Assembly (NCBI RefSeq): GCF_016545825.1
Contig: NC_052621.1
Location: 6,100,199-6,164,198 of the forward strand
From: Eucalyptus grandis
Lineage: Eukaryota; Streptophyta; Magnoliopsida; Myrtales; Myrtaceae
DNA: 64,000 bases
Direction: 5' to 3'
Below the pieces are notes generated by a model, which was not told the origin of the DNA, searched no databases, and saw nothing but the letters and a program-made list of their open reading frames with translations. Shown piece by piece: positions 1 to 11,500 of the stretch (positions within the stretch are counted from its first letter, which is position 1; each line of letters starts with the position of its first letter). The position numbers and the translations under genes were made by a program.

Positions 1-1060
1 ATCTTTAATGGCACAAGTAAACCGGTGGAATCATCAAATGGACACTTGCCTTGCACAAGAAAGGTTTCGCGACTTTTATGCGTTGAGGTTCATCCGTCGC
101 TGTCACAAGAAAATTGGGCTCTCCTTCGCACTGCCTCACGCACCTTGCCCAAAAGTTTTGTCTGCTTTCTGTAAAAGAATTGAGCGTTACTCACGTTAGC
201 CAACAGGGCAATTCCATGACCACTCTACCCTCAATCAACAGTTTCAATGTCCTGCACCAATGTTTGCGGCGTCGCTGCAGGAAAAGATCCGTGTATGGTT
301 AACAAAAAGACAAGCCTTTGCCACATACCGATGAATATCATTAGGGTCTTATCAACAAGTGGTCAGATGCATAGTGACTTAGGAATCTTTCGATTTTCAA
401 AATACAGCTCGCACGACACAAGTGAAATAATACATTAGAAGGCCGCAACCCTCTTGAACTCTCGTCTTTTTAAATGGAAAATAGAATCACCCACAAGAAC
501 CACAACAGTAGCTGCAGCCTACAGCGGCAAGTGGCTCTGAATTTGTAAGTTACTTCATCAAAGCCCTGAATTTTGCCCCAAAAGCATTCTTAAATCCTGG
601 CACAAGCAGAGCAAGCATTTGACAGGACTCGGCATTTTTCTCCGTTGATAAGTTTCTTTGAACAGCCAAAAATAGATATTGACAGCCCCAGCGAGGACAT
701 GGTGATTCGGATGGCCTTTTAATTGTATCTCTCAATCCACTCGTCTGGGGTTCAGTAAACAAAACTGGACAAACAGAGCAACAGCTTTTACAGATAAATT
801 CATAGATATTTGAAGCGTGCACATGTCTGCACGAGTCCCATGCTAATTCATAAAATAAAAAGTTCATCCAAACCCTGATATAAATTTTTAAAGCAGACCA
901 GAATATATATGTAAGGCCCCTGTTATATGGCATTATGCTCGATTAATCTCAAAGGTATCAAAATCTTCATACTTAGAAAACAGTTTCTGTAAGTATTGGT
1001 ATACAGCTTATGACCTTTAAGTTTGATAAGATGAGCTTGATGGTTCCAGTGACAGGAGGC

Positions 1061-1214
1061 TCAAGTTAGGGCAGTCATCAGCTTTCGTTTCATCCAAAAG
1101 CAACCATCTCTACACTGGAGATTGGAGCTCCAAGGAGGAAGATCCAGGTCCTTTCGCTCTCTGCATCTTCTCAGAAGGTCAGTTTGAGGTGAGATTTGAG
1201 ATTTTTGTCGTATT
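1061..1214 (-). other. Possible last coding exon of an unidentified minus-strand gene
   Basis: On the minus strand a pyrimidine-rich tract ending TGCCAG precedes a 154-base open stretch that runs to TGA at 1063-1061. The frame encodes about 50 residues, rich in Arg and Lys with DLLRRCRERKDLDLPPW in the middle and MKRKLMTALT at the end. I do not recognise the family and found no convincing upstream exon. It may be a chance open frame. A transcript or homologue covering this stretch would settle it. Confidence 0.2.
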
Positions 1215-3570
1215 CTGGCAAACAGAGGTTAAATATCAAAGCCATTGCAATCTGAATCTGTTTCGCACACTCAATATCAAAACATAAAATTACTTAGCAC
1301 AGCAATCTGTTTTGAACAGATCAATCAGTGTACAGAATGATAAAAGTAACGCCCTGTTTTATACATTCATATATATACTATTTTTGTGTCGATAAGTTAT
1401 GCACATGTAAAAATGTGTATTCATTGCATTTCTGGTTGACAGAAAGTAAGAGGAACACTGGAAGAAAATCTTAAATATCTAGTGAAATCTACAAGCAATG
1501 ATATAATTTGTCAACTATATAAATCCCCTTTGAAATTGACAGCAAATCTGAATCTTAGTCCTCCAGGTTCACGTTGAGTCATCTTCATACAGAGAATTAA
1601 ATCTATTTTTCTTGACTATTTGCATGCCTCTTCTATAAAAAAGAAGAAGTTATCTTCTTGTTTTTTTTTTTTTTTTTGGCCGGGGGGTGGGTGGGGGGTG
1701 ATGGCAATTGGCTAGTACTTGTTAAAGTGCAGTTCTCTTGTTCCCGTTCATTCTTTGATGTTTTTTTATGGATGTCTACATAAGATCTTGAAGGACATTT
1801 GCAGCCAGATTCCAATTATGTATCAACTCAGACATAAGCAACTCTGCATTTAATAGTGTAGAAATTATGGTCCGATAAGTTTGATGGTCTGAGTTGTCCA
1901 TGTCTATAACTATATACTAACAAAGAACACCACCTAGTGTCAATTTTAAACATTTGCCAGAACAGGGCATTACCCTTACCCTAAGCTTGAGCTGAGTATA
2001 TACTTATGTTAACTAAGCTGGCATGGAGGTATATCCACATCATTTTGGACTCTACCATGAGCTTTCAGATATTTCCAAGAGAAGTAGACAATAAAGACAG
2101 TAGACAGTTTAACTCAACAATCAAAACCAGCAATTACTGAAACCCCTCAGACAACCAAGTCCTTGCTTATTCAATCACTTTGCTTCCATATAATTGATCA
2201 GATTAGAATCTCTCTTCTTCACATTCTTGTGGCAGTTGGCATCCTCTCACGGTAAGTGCCTTCTTCTGATTGTTACGAAAAAAAAAAATCTGCATCGAAT
2301 AATGGCAGATTAATTTCTTTCATGCTTCTTGAATTTTTCTACCTGCACAGGCTATTACCAAGGTCTAGGTCATTCTCATGAGGTTAGAGCCATGAGGTGA
2401 TATGGTTATGTCAAACTGTAGATCATGAAAATTGCTTTACCATATCTTCCATTTTCAGCTTCCCTCATGAAGAGTTGTCATGTTATCATGCTAGATACAT
2501 ACAATTTACTCTGCAAGAACTACGCAAATCATAGGAGTTATGATGAATTTGCGCACAGAATTTGCAACTTCCTCATCCCGTAGGAATATTAGAGCTAGGA
2601 GGCGCCCTTTGTCTTCCAAATGCTATAGCACTTGTAGCAGAATCCATAAGTGCATGCTTAGTCAGGTTCTTGAATCTACACTTTCCATCCCATCCCTTAC
2701 TTTTAAAATGAACAAACTATTCAGAAACCCCGAAAACCTGATTCAAGGTCCAAATTGAATCTCTCGGAGGGTTTCCAAAGCTTGGGCTTTCGTTGATAAC
2801 TCTTAATAAGATGATGCAAGTTCTTCAGTATTCTCAAGATACTCATTGACGTTTGCAGTGAACAAACCAACAAGTGAATACCCTATCAACAGGAAAATCC
2901 ATAGACAGGCTTCAAAACAGTGCTCTTGTCTTGTCAACCTTCTCCTCTCACACAAACGTAAATTCTACATGTCACGCCCTGAAACTACCAGAAAAGGGTG
3001 ATGACATGGTCCTCCTTCCTGACAAGGATGCAACTTCAAATATAACCAACTACCTAATAATAAAATGTATATATATAAGATAAATCAATAGGTTTGTTAC
3101 AATTTCAGAATTTCTATAATTCACTAAAAAGAATATATATAGTCAGAACTCAACCAACCCAATAAACTTACAAGAACTATATAACCAACTCCTTAAGTCA
3201 TACCCAAAATAAACTATCAAAATTTTCCCAATAGCGTTTTTGTCCTACTTGTTGCTAACTCTAGGACCTGAAAATATGGAAGATGAATGGAATGAACAAC
3301 CACAACTTAGTGAGTAGTACATACCATAAAAGCATATCAAACTTCCACATTACATATTTAAAACTCAAGACATAGCTCATTATTACCAAACAAAAATATA
3401 ATAACTTGCATAAACAAAATGTGCTATATGTTACCCCAACCTAATTATATCAAATAACAAATTTCTCATTCATCCATAATAACAAAACAGGCATAATCAA
3501 TTTGGTTCAATAATTAAACTCATCCTATCTCAAATCGATGGTTCATTCCACACTCAATATCTAAACTCAA

Positions 3571-3730
3571 GGCCCTAAAGATGACTCTCATGAAATTACA
3601 TTGTCATGTAGCACTTAATCATTGACCACATATAGCAATAGTATAAGGCCCTAGAGGTGAGTCCCACACGTGACTCAAGTCACCTTATAACACTTAGCCC
3701 TTAACTACAAGGCCCTAAAGGTGACTCACA
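3571..3730. repeat. Three spaced copies of an AAGGCCCTAAAGGTGACTC-like motif
   Basis: Near-identical 19-base blocks begin at about 3571, 3647 and 3710, each followed by related text (ACTTAG/ACTTAAT, CACAC). Spacing is about 63 to 76 bases, as in a degenerate minisatellite or the regulatory part of an old LTR element. No coding remnant of a retroelement was seen beside it. Confidence 0.45.
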
Positions 3731-4535
3731 CAAAATTTCGTTGTTGTATAACACTTAGTCTTTTACCTGTTCACAACACATTTGATTTCCTCAACACAAT
3801 ACATATCATCTTTCAATAGTTATCACATAATTACATAAATCAATCATACCAAAACAATATGCATATTTGTCGAATCATCCCACAATAACTTAAAAGTACC
3901 GAGCACTATATCCATCTTTATACAACAAATGGGTCCTCACTTCCCTACACAAGTATGCGTCGATTACTCTTACCTTAGTACATGAGTTTCTACTATTCAC
4001 CTGTGGATGCCCAAAATCAAATGAGTTTCAGATACATAAACCAAAGAAGACATTAATACTATTCACCTTAAACATTTTGATATTTTTTATTTATAAAAAT
4101 AGAAAGACAGTTTGGTCATCCCAAAACAAACCGAAAAATTAACAAAATAAGAGCCCGAAGTTGCTGGATGCACGCGGGAAATTTTTTGTTTCGATTTATA
4201 AAAAATCAGTTTGGTATTAAAAAATAATGGCTTAATGAATCAAAAATCGAACTTTGAAATTGATTTGAACCCTTTTCAAATTTGTTAGGGATCGAGTCAG
4301 CTTAAATGAGATATCCACAACGTGCACGCACCAAAACCTCTTTCCATTCTTCCCTTTACTTTCTTCTTCTTCTTTTTTTCCTTTTTCCTTTCTCCCTCTC
4401 GGCCAAAGTAGTTCACGCTCTTAAAAGTGACCAACAACTTTTCACACTTTTTCTCTTTTTATGTTTTCTTTTCTCTTCTTCTTTTTAAAAAATAAATAAA
4501 TTTCAAACCTTCTTTTTGTTTCCCTTTTAAAAATA

Positions 4536-5205
4536 AGGAAAATGTCACAAATGATCCATGAATTTTCATATAATATTTAATTTCATCCATGAGCTTTCGA
4601 TTTGCTCAATTTGGTTCCTGAACTTTCATCTAATGTTCAACTTTATCCCTAAGCTTTCGATTTGCTCAATTTGGTCCCCGAACTTTCATTTAATGTTCCA
4701 TCTAATCCCTAATTATTTGAACATTAACCAATTTCCCCATTTTTTTAATACCAAACTGGTTTTTTATATCTATAAATAATGTACAAAAGTCCATCAATCG
4801 ATTTTTCCCTTTTTCAGTGAAGTCCATAAAAAAATCGATTGATGGGCTTTTATACATTTAAGTAATTTGCATATACAAAAAATCAAAATGCAAGATTCAC
4901 CTTTATTTATTATTCTTGTCCATTTTTCTATTTGTTTTTAATATGGAGAAATAAAAGAAATATTAACATTTATTACTTTGCATAAATGTGGTTTTTTCGA
5001 CAAAAAAAAAAAAAACCAATTTTTGTATTTTTTTATAAAAAAACGGTTTGGTATTTTTATTTATAAAAAGACAGTTTGGTATTAAAAAAGGAATTGGTTA
5101 ATTTTCAAATTTAGAGGATTAAAAAAAAGTTCATTGGGAGATGAAATTGAACATTAGATTAAAAAAAAAATTGGTAACGATAAAGTTTATGGGCCATATT
5201 TTCCC
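4536..5205. mobile_element. Mutator-like non-autonomous inverted-repeat element
   Basis: The left end (GGAAAATGTCACAAATGATC) is an imperfect inverted match to the right end, where the plus strand reads ATGGGCCATATTTTCCC. The left subterminal part holds a 60-base tandem repeat: the block GCTTTCGATTTGCTCAATTT starts at 4593 and again at 4653. The centre (about 4776-4862) is a palindrome built on a shared ATCAATCGAT / ATCGATTGAT core. There is no transposase frame. Long terminal inverted repeats with subterminal tandem repeats are typical of MULE derivatives; the family assignment is inference. The element ends about 140 bases before the start codon of the next gene. Confidence 0.55.
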
Positions 5206-5344
5206 AAAAAATAAAGTGGATAAGAGTCCAACTATTACACTACAAGGCATGATCGCGGAGCAAATCACTGACCTCTGCTGAAATTCCTCGTCTTTCAGGT
5301 CAAGCCGACAAAGCTCGACAACCCTCCATCCTACAGCCGCGGAC

Positions 5345-7821
5345 ATGGCGACCGACGGGAAGCAGCAAACCACGCAGCAGAGGTGAGTTCTCATTCCCAT
5401 GCAATGGCTATTCGACACTGCAAGTCGCACTAAGTTCATCGACAGAAGCGTCGATCGCCGCTCGAACACGTTTCGCGAATCCGAGACCGGTTTCCGAACG
5501 GACCCGATCGAACACGCTTCGAACTGCGAAGCGGACCGGGAGCGATCGATGAACCTCCCCCGTGCGTCGGCACCGAGATTCCGGGGAGCATCGACCGGCC
5601 GCTACCGTAGAAGCCGGATCGCCATTTTGTTTCTGCTCTCCTCTTCTCTCTCTGTGTAACGAAGCGTTTCCGGCGGGCTTCGGCAGGTACGCGGTGGTGA
5701 CGGGAGCGAACAAGGGGATAGGGCTGGAGACGGTGAGGCAGCTGGCGTCGCGCGGGGTGACGGTGGTCCTGACGGCGAGGGACGAGGGGCGGGGGACGGC
5801 GGCGGCGGAGAAGCTCCTCCGCGAGGACGGGCTGGCGAATGTGGTGTTCCACCAGCTCGACGTGCTGGACCAGGGGAGCATCGACGCGCTGGCCGATTTC
5901 ATCAGGGACCAATTCGGACGGCTCGATATTCTGGTAAGAGAAAAAAAAGATATAGGAAATTAATAAAATTGTCCCCGGGTCAATTTCCCAAACACCACCG
6001 GACTTAAGATTTTTTAAGAATGAACCCCGCAATTGGACAATTTTGTTCGAAATGACCCGTAAGCTCGTCCATGGCCAAAACGTTAGCCAGAGATGGTTAA
6101 AACGTGCAAGTCGCATGTGCATTCATCGTCCGGCAGACGTTTTGGCCGCCAATGAGTCGAAGGGTTAGTTGGAACAAAGTTGTTGACTGGAGATGCGGAC
6201 GGTGGGAGAAGTAAAACGCAGTGGGGTCATCAACGCCACGAGAAGCATTTAATTTGAATATAGTGAATTTAATGTTCAGATCACAAAAAATGATTTTGAA
6301 TGTTAGTGGAGTCTCAATGTATATGAACGGGACAATCTGCATGGGAGTGACTAATCAATTTCAGTTATGATCTTGATGCATATCAACAGGACAATCTACG
6401 TGAGAATGGTCGACCGAGTTCGGTTTTGAAAAATTGATCATGCAAAAAAATCGATAAATTCATTAGTAAAGTGGAAAATGGACTTTTTAAGGTCACATGT
6501 TTCTTCAGGAATGTCATGCATTGTTGAGATAACAACAATAAGAATCCATGTGAAAGCAGCTTCTCAACTTAGGCTTCATGTACTTTGGGCAGGTGAATAA
6601 TGCAGGAGCATCAGGAGTCATGGTTGATGAAGAAGGCCTGAGGGCATTGAACATAGAGCCTGCCTCCTGGGTAAGTGAACCTCAATTCAGACAGTTTCCC
6701 ATAGCAGTTTGAAGCAAAAATCAGGTTGTGTCCGACCCTAAACTGAAGCAAAAACAAGCAGATCTCTCCAACTTTTTTTTTCTCTGATTGTCGCTCTCTA
6801 GCGACCCTCGGTTACAGGGCTTTATGCGTGAAATGCTCCTGCCAAGGAGCCGAAAAAAGGAAAGTTTTTTCTAATGAGTAAAACAACTCCTAGCCTTCTT
6901 AGATACTGGAATGAAAGAATTCCGAGATATCTTCAAGATTAGATGTTCAGAAATTTTCCTATTTAGATGACAGATCGCCCTTCTTGACCCGTCAATGGAA
7001 TCTTTTGCATTTCTACATGAGCAGTAGCGACACGGTCTCAAATCAAGATCAGTGTCCTACTTTATGGCCAACCGTTCTTAAGTAGAGATGCTACACTACA
7101 AGCATAGAGGGGTTATCTAGAGTCAATTGAATATGGCTAATCTGTCCAGGTCCTTCGCAGCTCTCAGGCAAAGTGGCCAACTTGGTCCAGGGAGTGATAA
7201 AGCATACCTACGAGAGCGCACAACTCTGCTTGAACACGAATTACTACGGTTGCAAGAGGGTGGTAGAAGCACTCCTCCCACTCCTACAGCTCTCACCTTC
7301 TGGTGCAAGAATCGTCAATGTCTCTTCCCTCAGGAGTGAGCTCAGGGTAAAGCATCTTCCTCAAATTCCCTCCTCCTCCTCTGTTTCTATCTTAAAAGCT
7401 AGGACCAGGGAACCCGTCTGATGGAAACATTACTCTTACGCAGAGAATTCCGAGCGAGAAAACGAGGAAGGAACTGGGCGACCTGGACACCCTGACTGAG
7501 GAGAAGATCGACACGGTCATAAAAAGATTTTTGCATGATGTGGAGGAGAATTCTCTTGAGGCAAACGGGTGGTCGATCATGCTTCCGGCGTACAGCGTCT
7601 CGAAGGCCACTTTGAATGCTTACACCCGAGTTCTCGCCAAGAAGTACCCTAACATGTGCATAAATTGCGTCCATCCCGGCTACGTCAACACCGACTTGAA
7701 CTGGCACACAGGGACCATGACCGTGGAAGAAGGGGCGAGAGGTCCAGTCAAGTTGGCGCTTCTGCCAGAGGGAAGTCCCACCGGCTGTTATTTCGATCAA
7801 ACTGAAATAGCTGAGTTTTGA
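5345..7821 (+). CDS. SDR-family carbonyl / neomenthol-salutaridine-type reductase
   Basis: A five-exon gene encoding a 308-residue NADPH-dependent short-chain dehydrogenase/reductase of the plant menthone/salutaridine/carbonyl reductase group. Exons are 5345-5382, 5687-5933, 6593-6670, 7161-7346 and 7444-7821; all junctions are GT-AG and the frame stays open to TGA. Seen directly: the cofactor loop TGANKGIG near the N-terminus, an LDVLD acidic turn, the NNAG motif split across the exon 2/3 junction, the catalytic-region strand IVNVSS, and the active site YSVSK. An insertion of about 40 residues between the Ser strand and YSVSK is characteristic of this monomeric subgroup. No targeting peptide is evident, so it is probably cytosolic. 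The substrate cannot be told from sequence; this family reduces monoterpenoid, alkaloid or reactive carbonyls. Exon 2 is very GC-rich relative to the introns. Confidence 0.93.
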
Positions 7822-8585
7822 AGAGTCGAGCTCTTCTTTCACCATTGCTGCCAGAGCTGCTTTTCGCACTTCCTTTTCCGGCTGTTGCTTCACAGATGAC
7901 TAGTGAAACATAATGCCCACTTTTTTCCCTATTAATTACGGGCAAATAATGGGTGCAGGATTCTGGTTTTCCATTTCAGCTCACCTTCTTGAGATGAGAC
8001 ATTTTCTTGATCTTAATGCAAGCTATGCATACCTCTCTCCTACAACCATATGAATAAACGGAAGAATCCACTATCAACACTGGCATTTTCTTTTCTTTTT
8101 TTCCTTTTTCCCTCCATTTTGTGCACAAATAATAATAGAATACCAGTCGTTGAGTAGCAAATTGTACAACTAGGCACGGTAGGACATCTAGCTCAATTCA
8201 CGACATCCATTACTATCCAAGTACTTTTACGATGAAAACAGTTCAGATTTCAGAGTGAAGTCGAGGGATGCCACAGAAACTCATTGTTTATCCATGTTAA
8301 GCAGTTAGTGACATTCTTCCCTGTATGAGTAGCTTTGCTCAGCATCAGGAGCACACCACCACAGAAAGTTAACATTAAGAGAATTAGGTTATCAAGCCTA
8401 ATGTCATCAAGCACAATCTTATGCTGACTGTCAAAATTACTTCAACCACTACAAGGACAGTTTCTAGCAAAAAGAAGGCCCACACTCATCAGCCTCTTCC
8501 ATCTACTTATTCAGGTGAAATGATCTGTTTCTGTTCATTTTCACCCTAAAACTGATTCGCTTTTTTCAACTAGAAGAGACTTCTA
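7822..8585. other. Convergent 3' spacer between SDR and homoserine dehydrogenase
   Basis: The two flanking genes end towards each other here. The stretch must hold both 3' untranslated regions; AATAAA-like signals occur on either strand (for example TGAATAAACGG near 8050). No coding sequence is seen. Confidence 0.6.
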
Positions 8586-11500
8586 TCAAGGAAATAAATC
8601 CTGAATATCCAGAATATCAGCAAGGACGCCTGCCGCAGTGGTATCATTTCCAGCTCCAGCACCTTGAATGACCAATGGTTGTTTATTATAACACCGGGTG
8701 TACACCTCCAGCTGAAATGGCAACATCACAAGGTTGTGACAGATCAGGTGGCGCAGGTTGTGTGATCAGTATAAATATGATTTATGATGAATTCAGTCAT
8801 GGAAATTTGAGAAGAGATACAGTCAAAAGGAGATTTTAAATATTGTGCTAAAGCATGCAATAACAAATTAATTCACTTAAACAGGTGCTCACTTGGTGAA
8901 GGAAATAAAGGAGGTTCCACATCGACCGCTATCGTGGCATAAAACGATAAAATCAATCTATTTTCCTAAGGAAGTTTCCACACTAAAGTACTATACTATG
9001 AATTTACACCATGAGTTCTTTTCCTCTTTCTTTCTCATAAGTGTGCGACAAACTTTCTCGTCATTAACATTGACAAGTTTCAATGCACTCATCATTAGAT
9101 ACTGCTCTTGTAAAATTATCATCGTAGCTCATACTGTAGATTAAGCAAAACTACTGCAGCTTTGCTTCTCCTAAAAAACTAACCAGCCTTGTGACCTAGG
9201 AAACCATCTAAAAAGCCAAATTGCAAATCCTGTTAATTTCTATGCTTATGTCCTTAATTACTAATACTCCATACAATTCTTCAATAACTATTTCTAGATG
9301 CCCAATGAGTACTTTTGTCTTGTGTGATGAAGTAAATCTTCCACCATAGATTGTTTGACGGAACTGAAGCTTCTCTTGCTACCTCTTTACACTCTTCCTT
9401 TGTCTTTAGTCATCTTGCACTAGTTATGCCTAATCTTAGCGTCGTTTTACTTTTCCCTCTCTATGCTCTTTGTAAATTTCCAATCTACCAGTGTTTTCAT
9501 TTTCGATGAAATCCTTCATTATATATATAAGGAGAAAAAGAAAAAAAAAAATTCACCGGGCCAAAAGAAAGACTGAGAGAAGACAAAACATTGAAAGTGA
9601 GCTCACCACATTGTCACTTCCTCTCAACCTCCCCAAAGGAGAATCTCTTGGGAGCTCTTGAATTCCAACTTCACACCTACCAAAGGAACTCGTTTTTCAG
9701 GAGAAAGACTGTATGAACTTGAAAATACAAAAGAGTACCAAGTTACCAACATTTATATCTAAAAATGCATGGTATTTGACTAGTTTAGAAAGAAGATACC
9801 CTACAAGAACTTGACCGCACAAAAGAGGGGACTAATTCAAATAACTCCTAAGAAGAAGCAGATGTAGTCAAAACTCCTAATTCATTTCTCACATCATATT
9901 TGCTCCACCCACCATATTACTTTTTTTTGCTTTGGTCAGAAATAGAACTTTGCAAAGTACAATTAAGGTTCTTCACAGCTGCTGAGCAGCCCATGCATTG
10001 AACATATCATCTGCAAAGATCAAAGGCAGTGCACCATGCAGGAACCCCGGCTCTCTCAGAAAGGAAAATCTAATGCTCAAATTCCAAGCCAAGTTGCAAA
10101 TCGCAGCACCTAAAGTCTAAGATTAATGCAATATCCAACTAAGGTATACAAATTTTCCAAACTATGTGACCCCATTTCCTATTTGCCTAAAGGAAATCGG
10201 CTTTGGTCACTTCTAACATAGACATTTCCAAAGGTAAAAATAGAAGGCCATGATAAACAAGAAACCCCCTCTATTTCCATCTTGTCAACTGTTTCAAAGT
10301 ACCCAAAAAATCAGAACCAGAAAGTCACTAATCTTCTAATAGATTCCATATTATTGACTCTTTAAGTAATTTGGTAAATATACCTTGTTCCTTCAATCAC
10401 GCAGACATAACGGAGCACTTTCCCGCTTACAGAAGCCTTTGCAACTCTTTTGCAGATACTTGTGTCAAGTAAAGGAAGCCCTTTGCTAAGAAAGTCATCA
10501 CAGACATCACAGTAGGTCCCATCTCATCTGGGTACAAGCTCTCAACCTACAAAGGTAGACATCCCTCAGCAGAAGACAAGACAATGAATCAGGTGCGGTG
10601 CTATGTAGGAGATGCCAAAATGAGTTAACACACCATTGAGAATTGAGAGCGAAGAAAACCCTACACACAAACCTTTATGCTGTCCATCGTGATTCTCCTT
10701 CCAAGCAGTCGAGCTAATATTAACGCCTGTTCCAACATCCAAAAAAAATTGTTAATTAGATATTGCAGCCTTACATTCCCCTTATCAGTTAATGTTATTT
10801 CCCTGCCAAGGTCTGCAGCCAACTCGGTTTACAATTACACGCTTTGTCAAATGTTAAGTATCACCCATAAAAGTGCCAAAAAAAAAAAAAAAAAAAAAAA
10901 AAACCTAAAATACCAACCTTTTTCCTATTAATGCAAATCAAGAGCCCACAATGAAGGACCATCCAGTTATGTGAGCAAACTTGAGGTTGATACCTATATT
11001 TTCTGGTCCAAAATCTACATTTTCATAACAGATGCCAAATAATGTAAATTTAAATCATCTTCTACAATTAATTTGCCACCGCGCCATTGAAATGGGTAGA
11101 CAGAACAACAGCATTGTTTTTATTTCAAACAACATCTACCAAAGATTATCGTAATTTTGCTCAACGGAGAGTTACAAAATGCATCAATGAGTTATACCTT
11201 TCTGGCTACATCCATGCCCCCGAGGTCATCACGTGGATCTGCAATCCGAAAATGAAGTTCATAAGATGATATCTCTGAGCATTCATGTAATAATCCTTGC
11301 ACTGCAATGATCTAGAATACAACTGAAAGGTTCACATAAGGAAAAACCTGGCTCAGTGTAACCCAAACTTTTTGCAGTTTTCACCACTTGACTCAATGGC
11401 TTTCCATCTTCGACCTCACTCATGACATATCCTAATGTGCCTGGCGAATTAAGTTGTAACATCCATGTATATTAGGAGATACAAAGATTATTACAGGAAG

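Larger units (their letters stand above)
1..4535. other. Left-end spacer, no confident gene
   Basis: AT-rich DNA without a supported gene. Apparent open frames are short, mostly lack ATG starts and show no family resemblance. A minus-strand stretch at 1061-1214 has a good acceptor and an open frame to a TGA and might be the last exon of a gene (listed separately). Positions 3571-3730 hold three copies of a motif close to AAGGCCCTAAAGGTGACTC, and 3900-4300 is AT-rich with repeated AGTTTGGT motifs that recur in the transposon remnant to the right, so much of 3200-4500 is probably old repeat DNA. Confidence 0.5.

Noticed and set aside
550..933. 127-residue minus-strand open frame
   Set aside because: Composition is random-looking, there is no recognisable domain, and it overlaps other frames of the same length class in non-coding DNA.
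5408..6122. Long antisense frames (164 and 228 residues) over SDR exon 2
   Set aside because: They are shadows of a GC-rich exon on the opposite strand; the plus-strand exon carries clear SDR motifs and proper splice sites.
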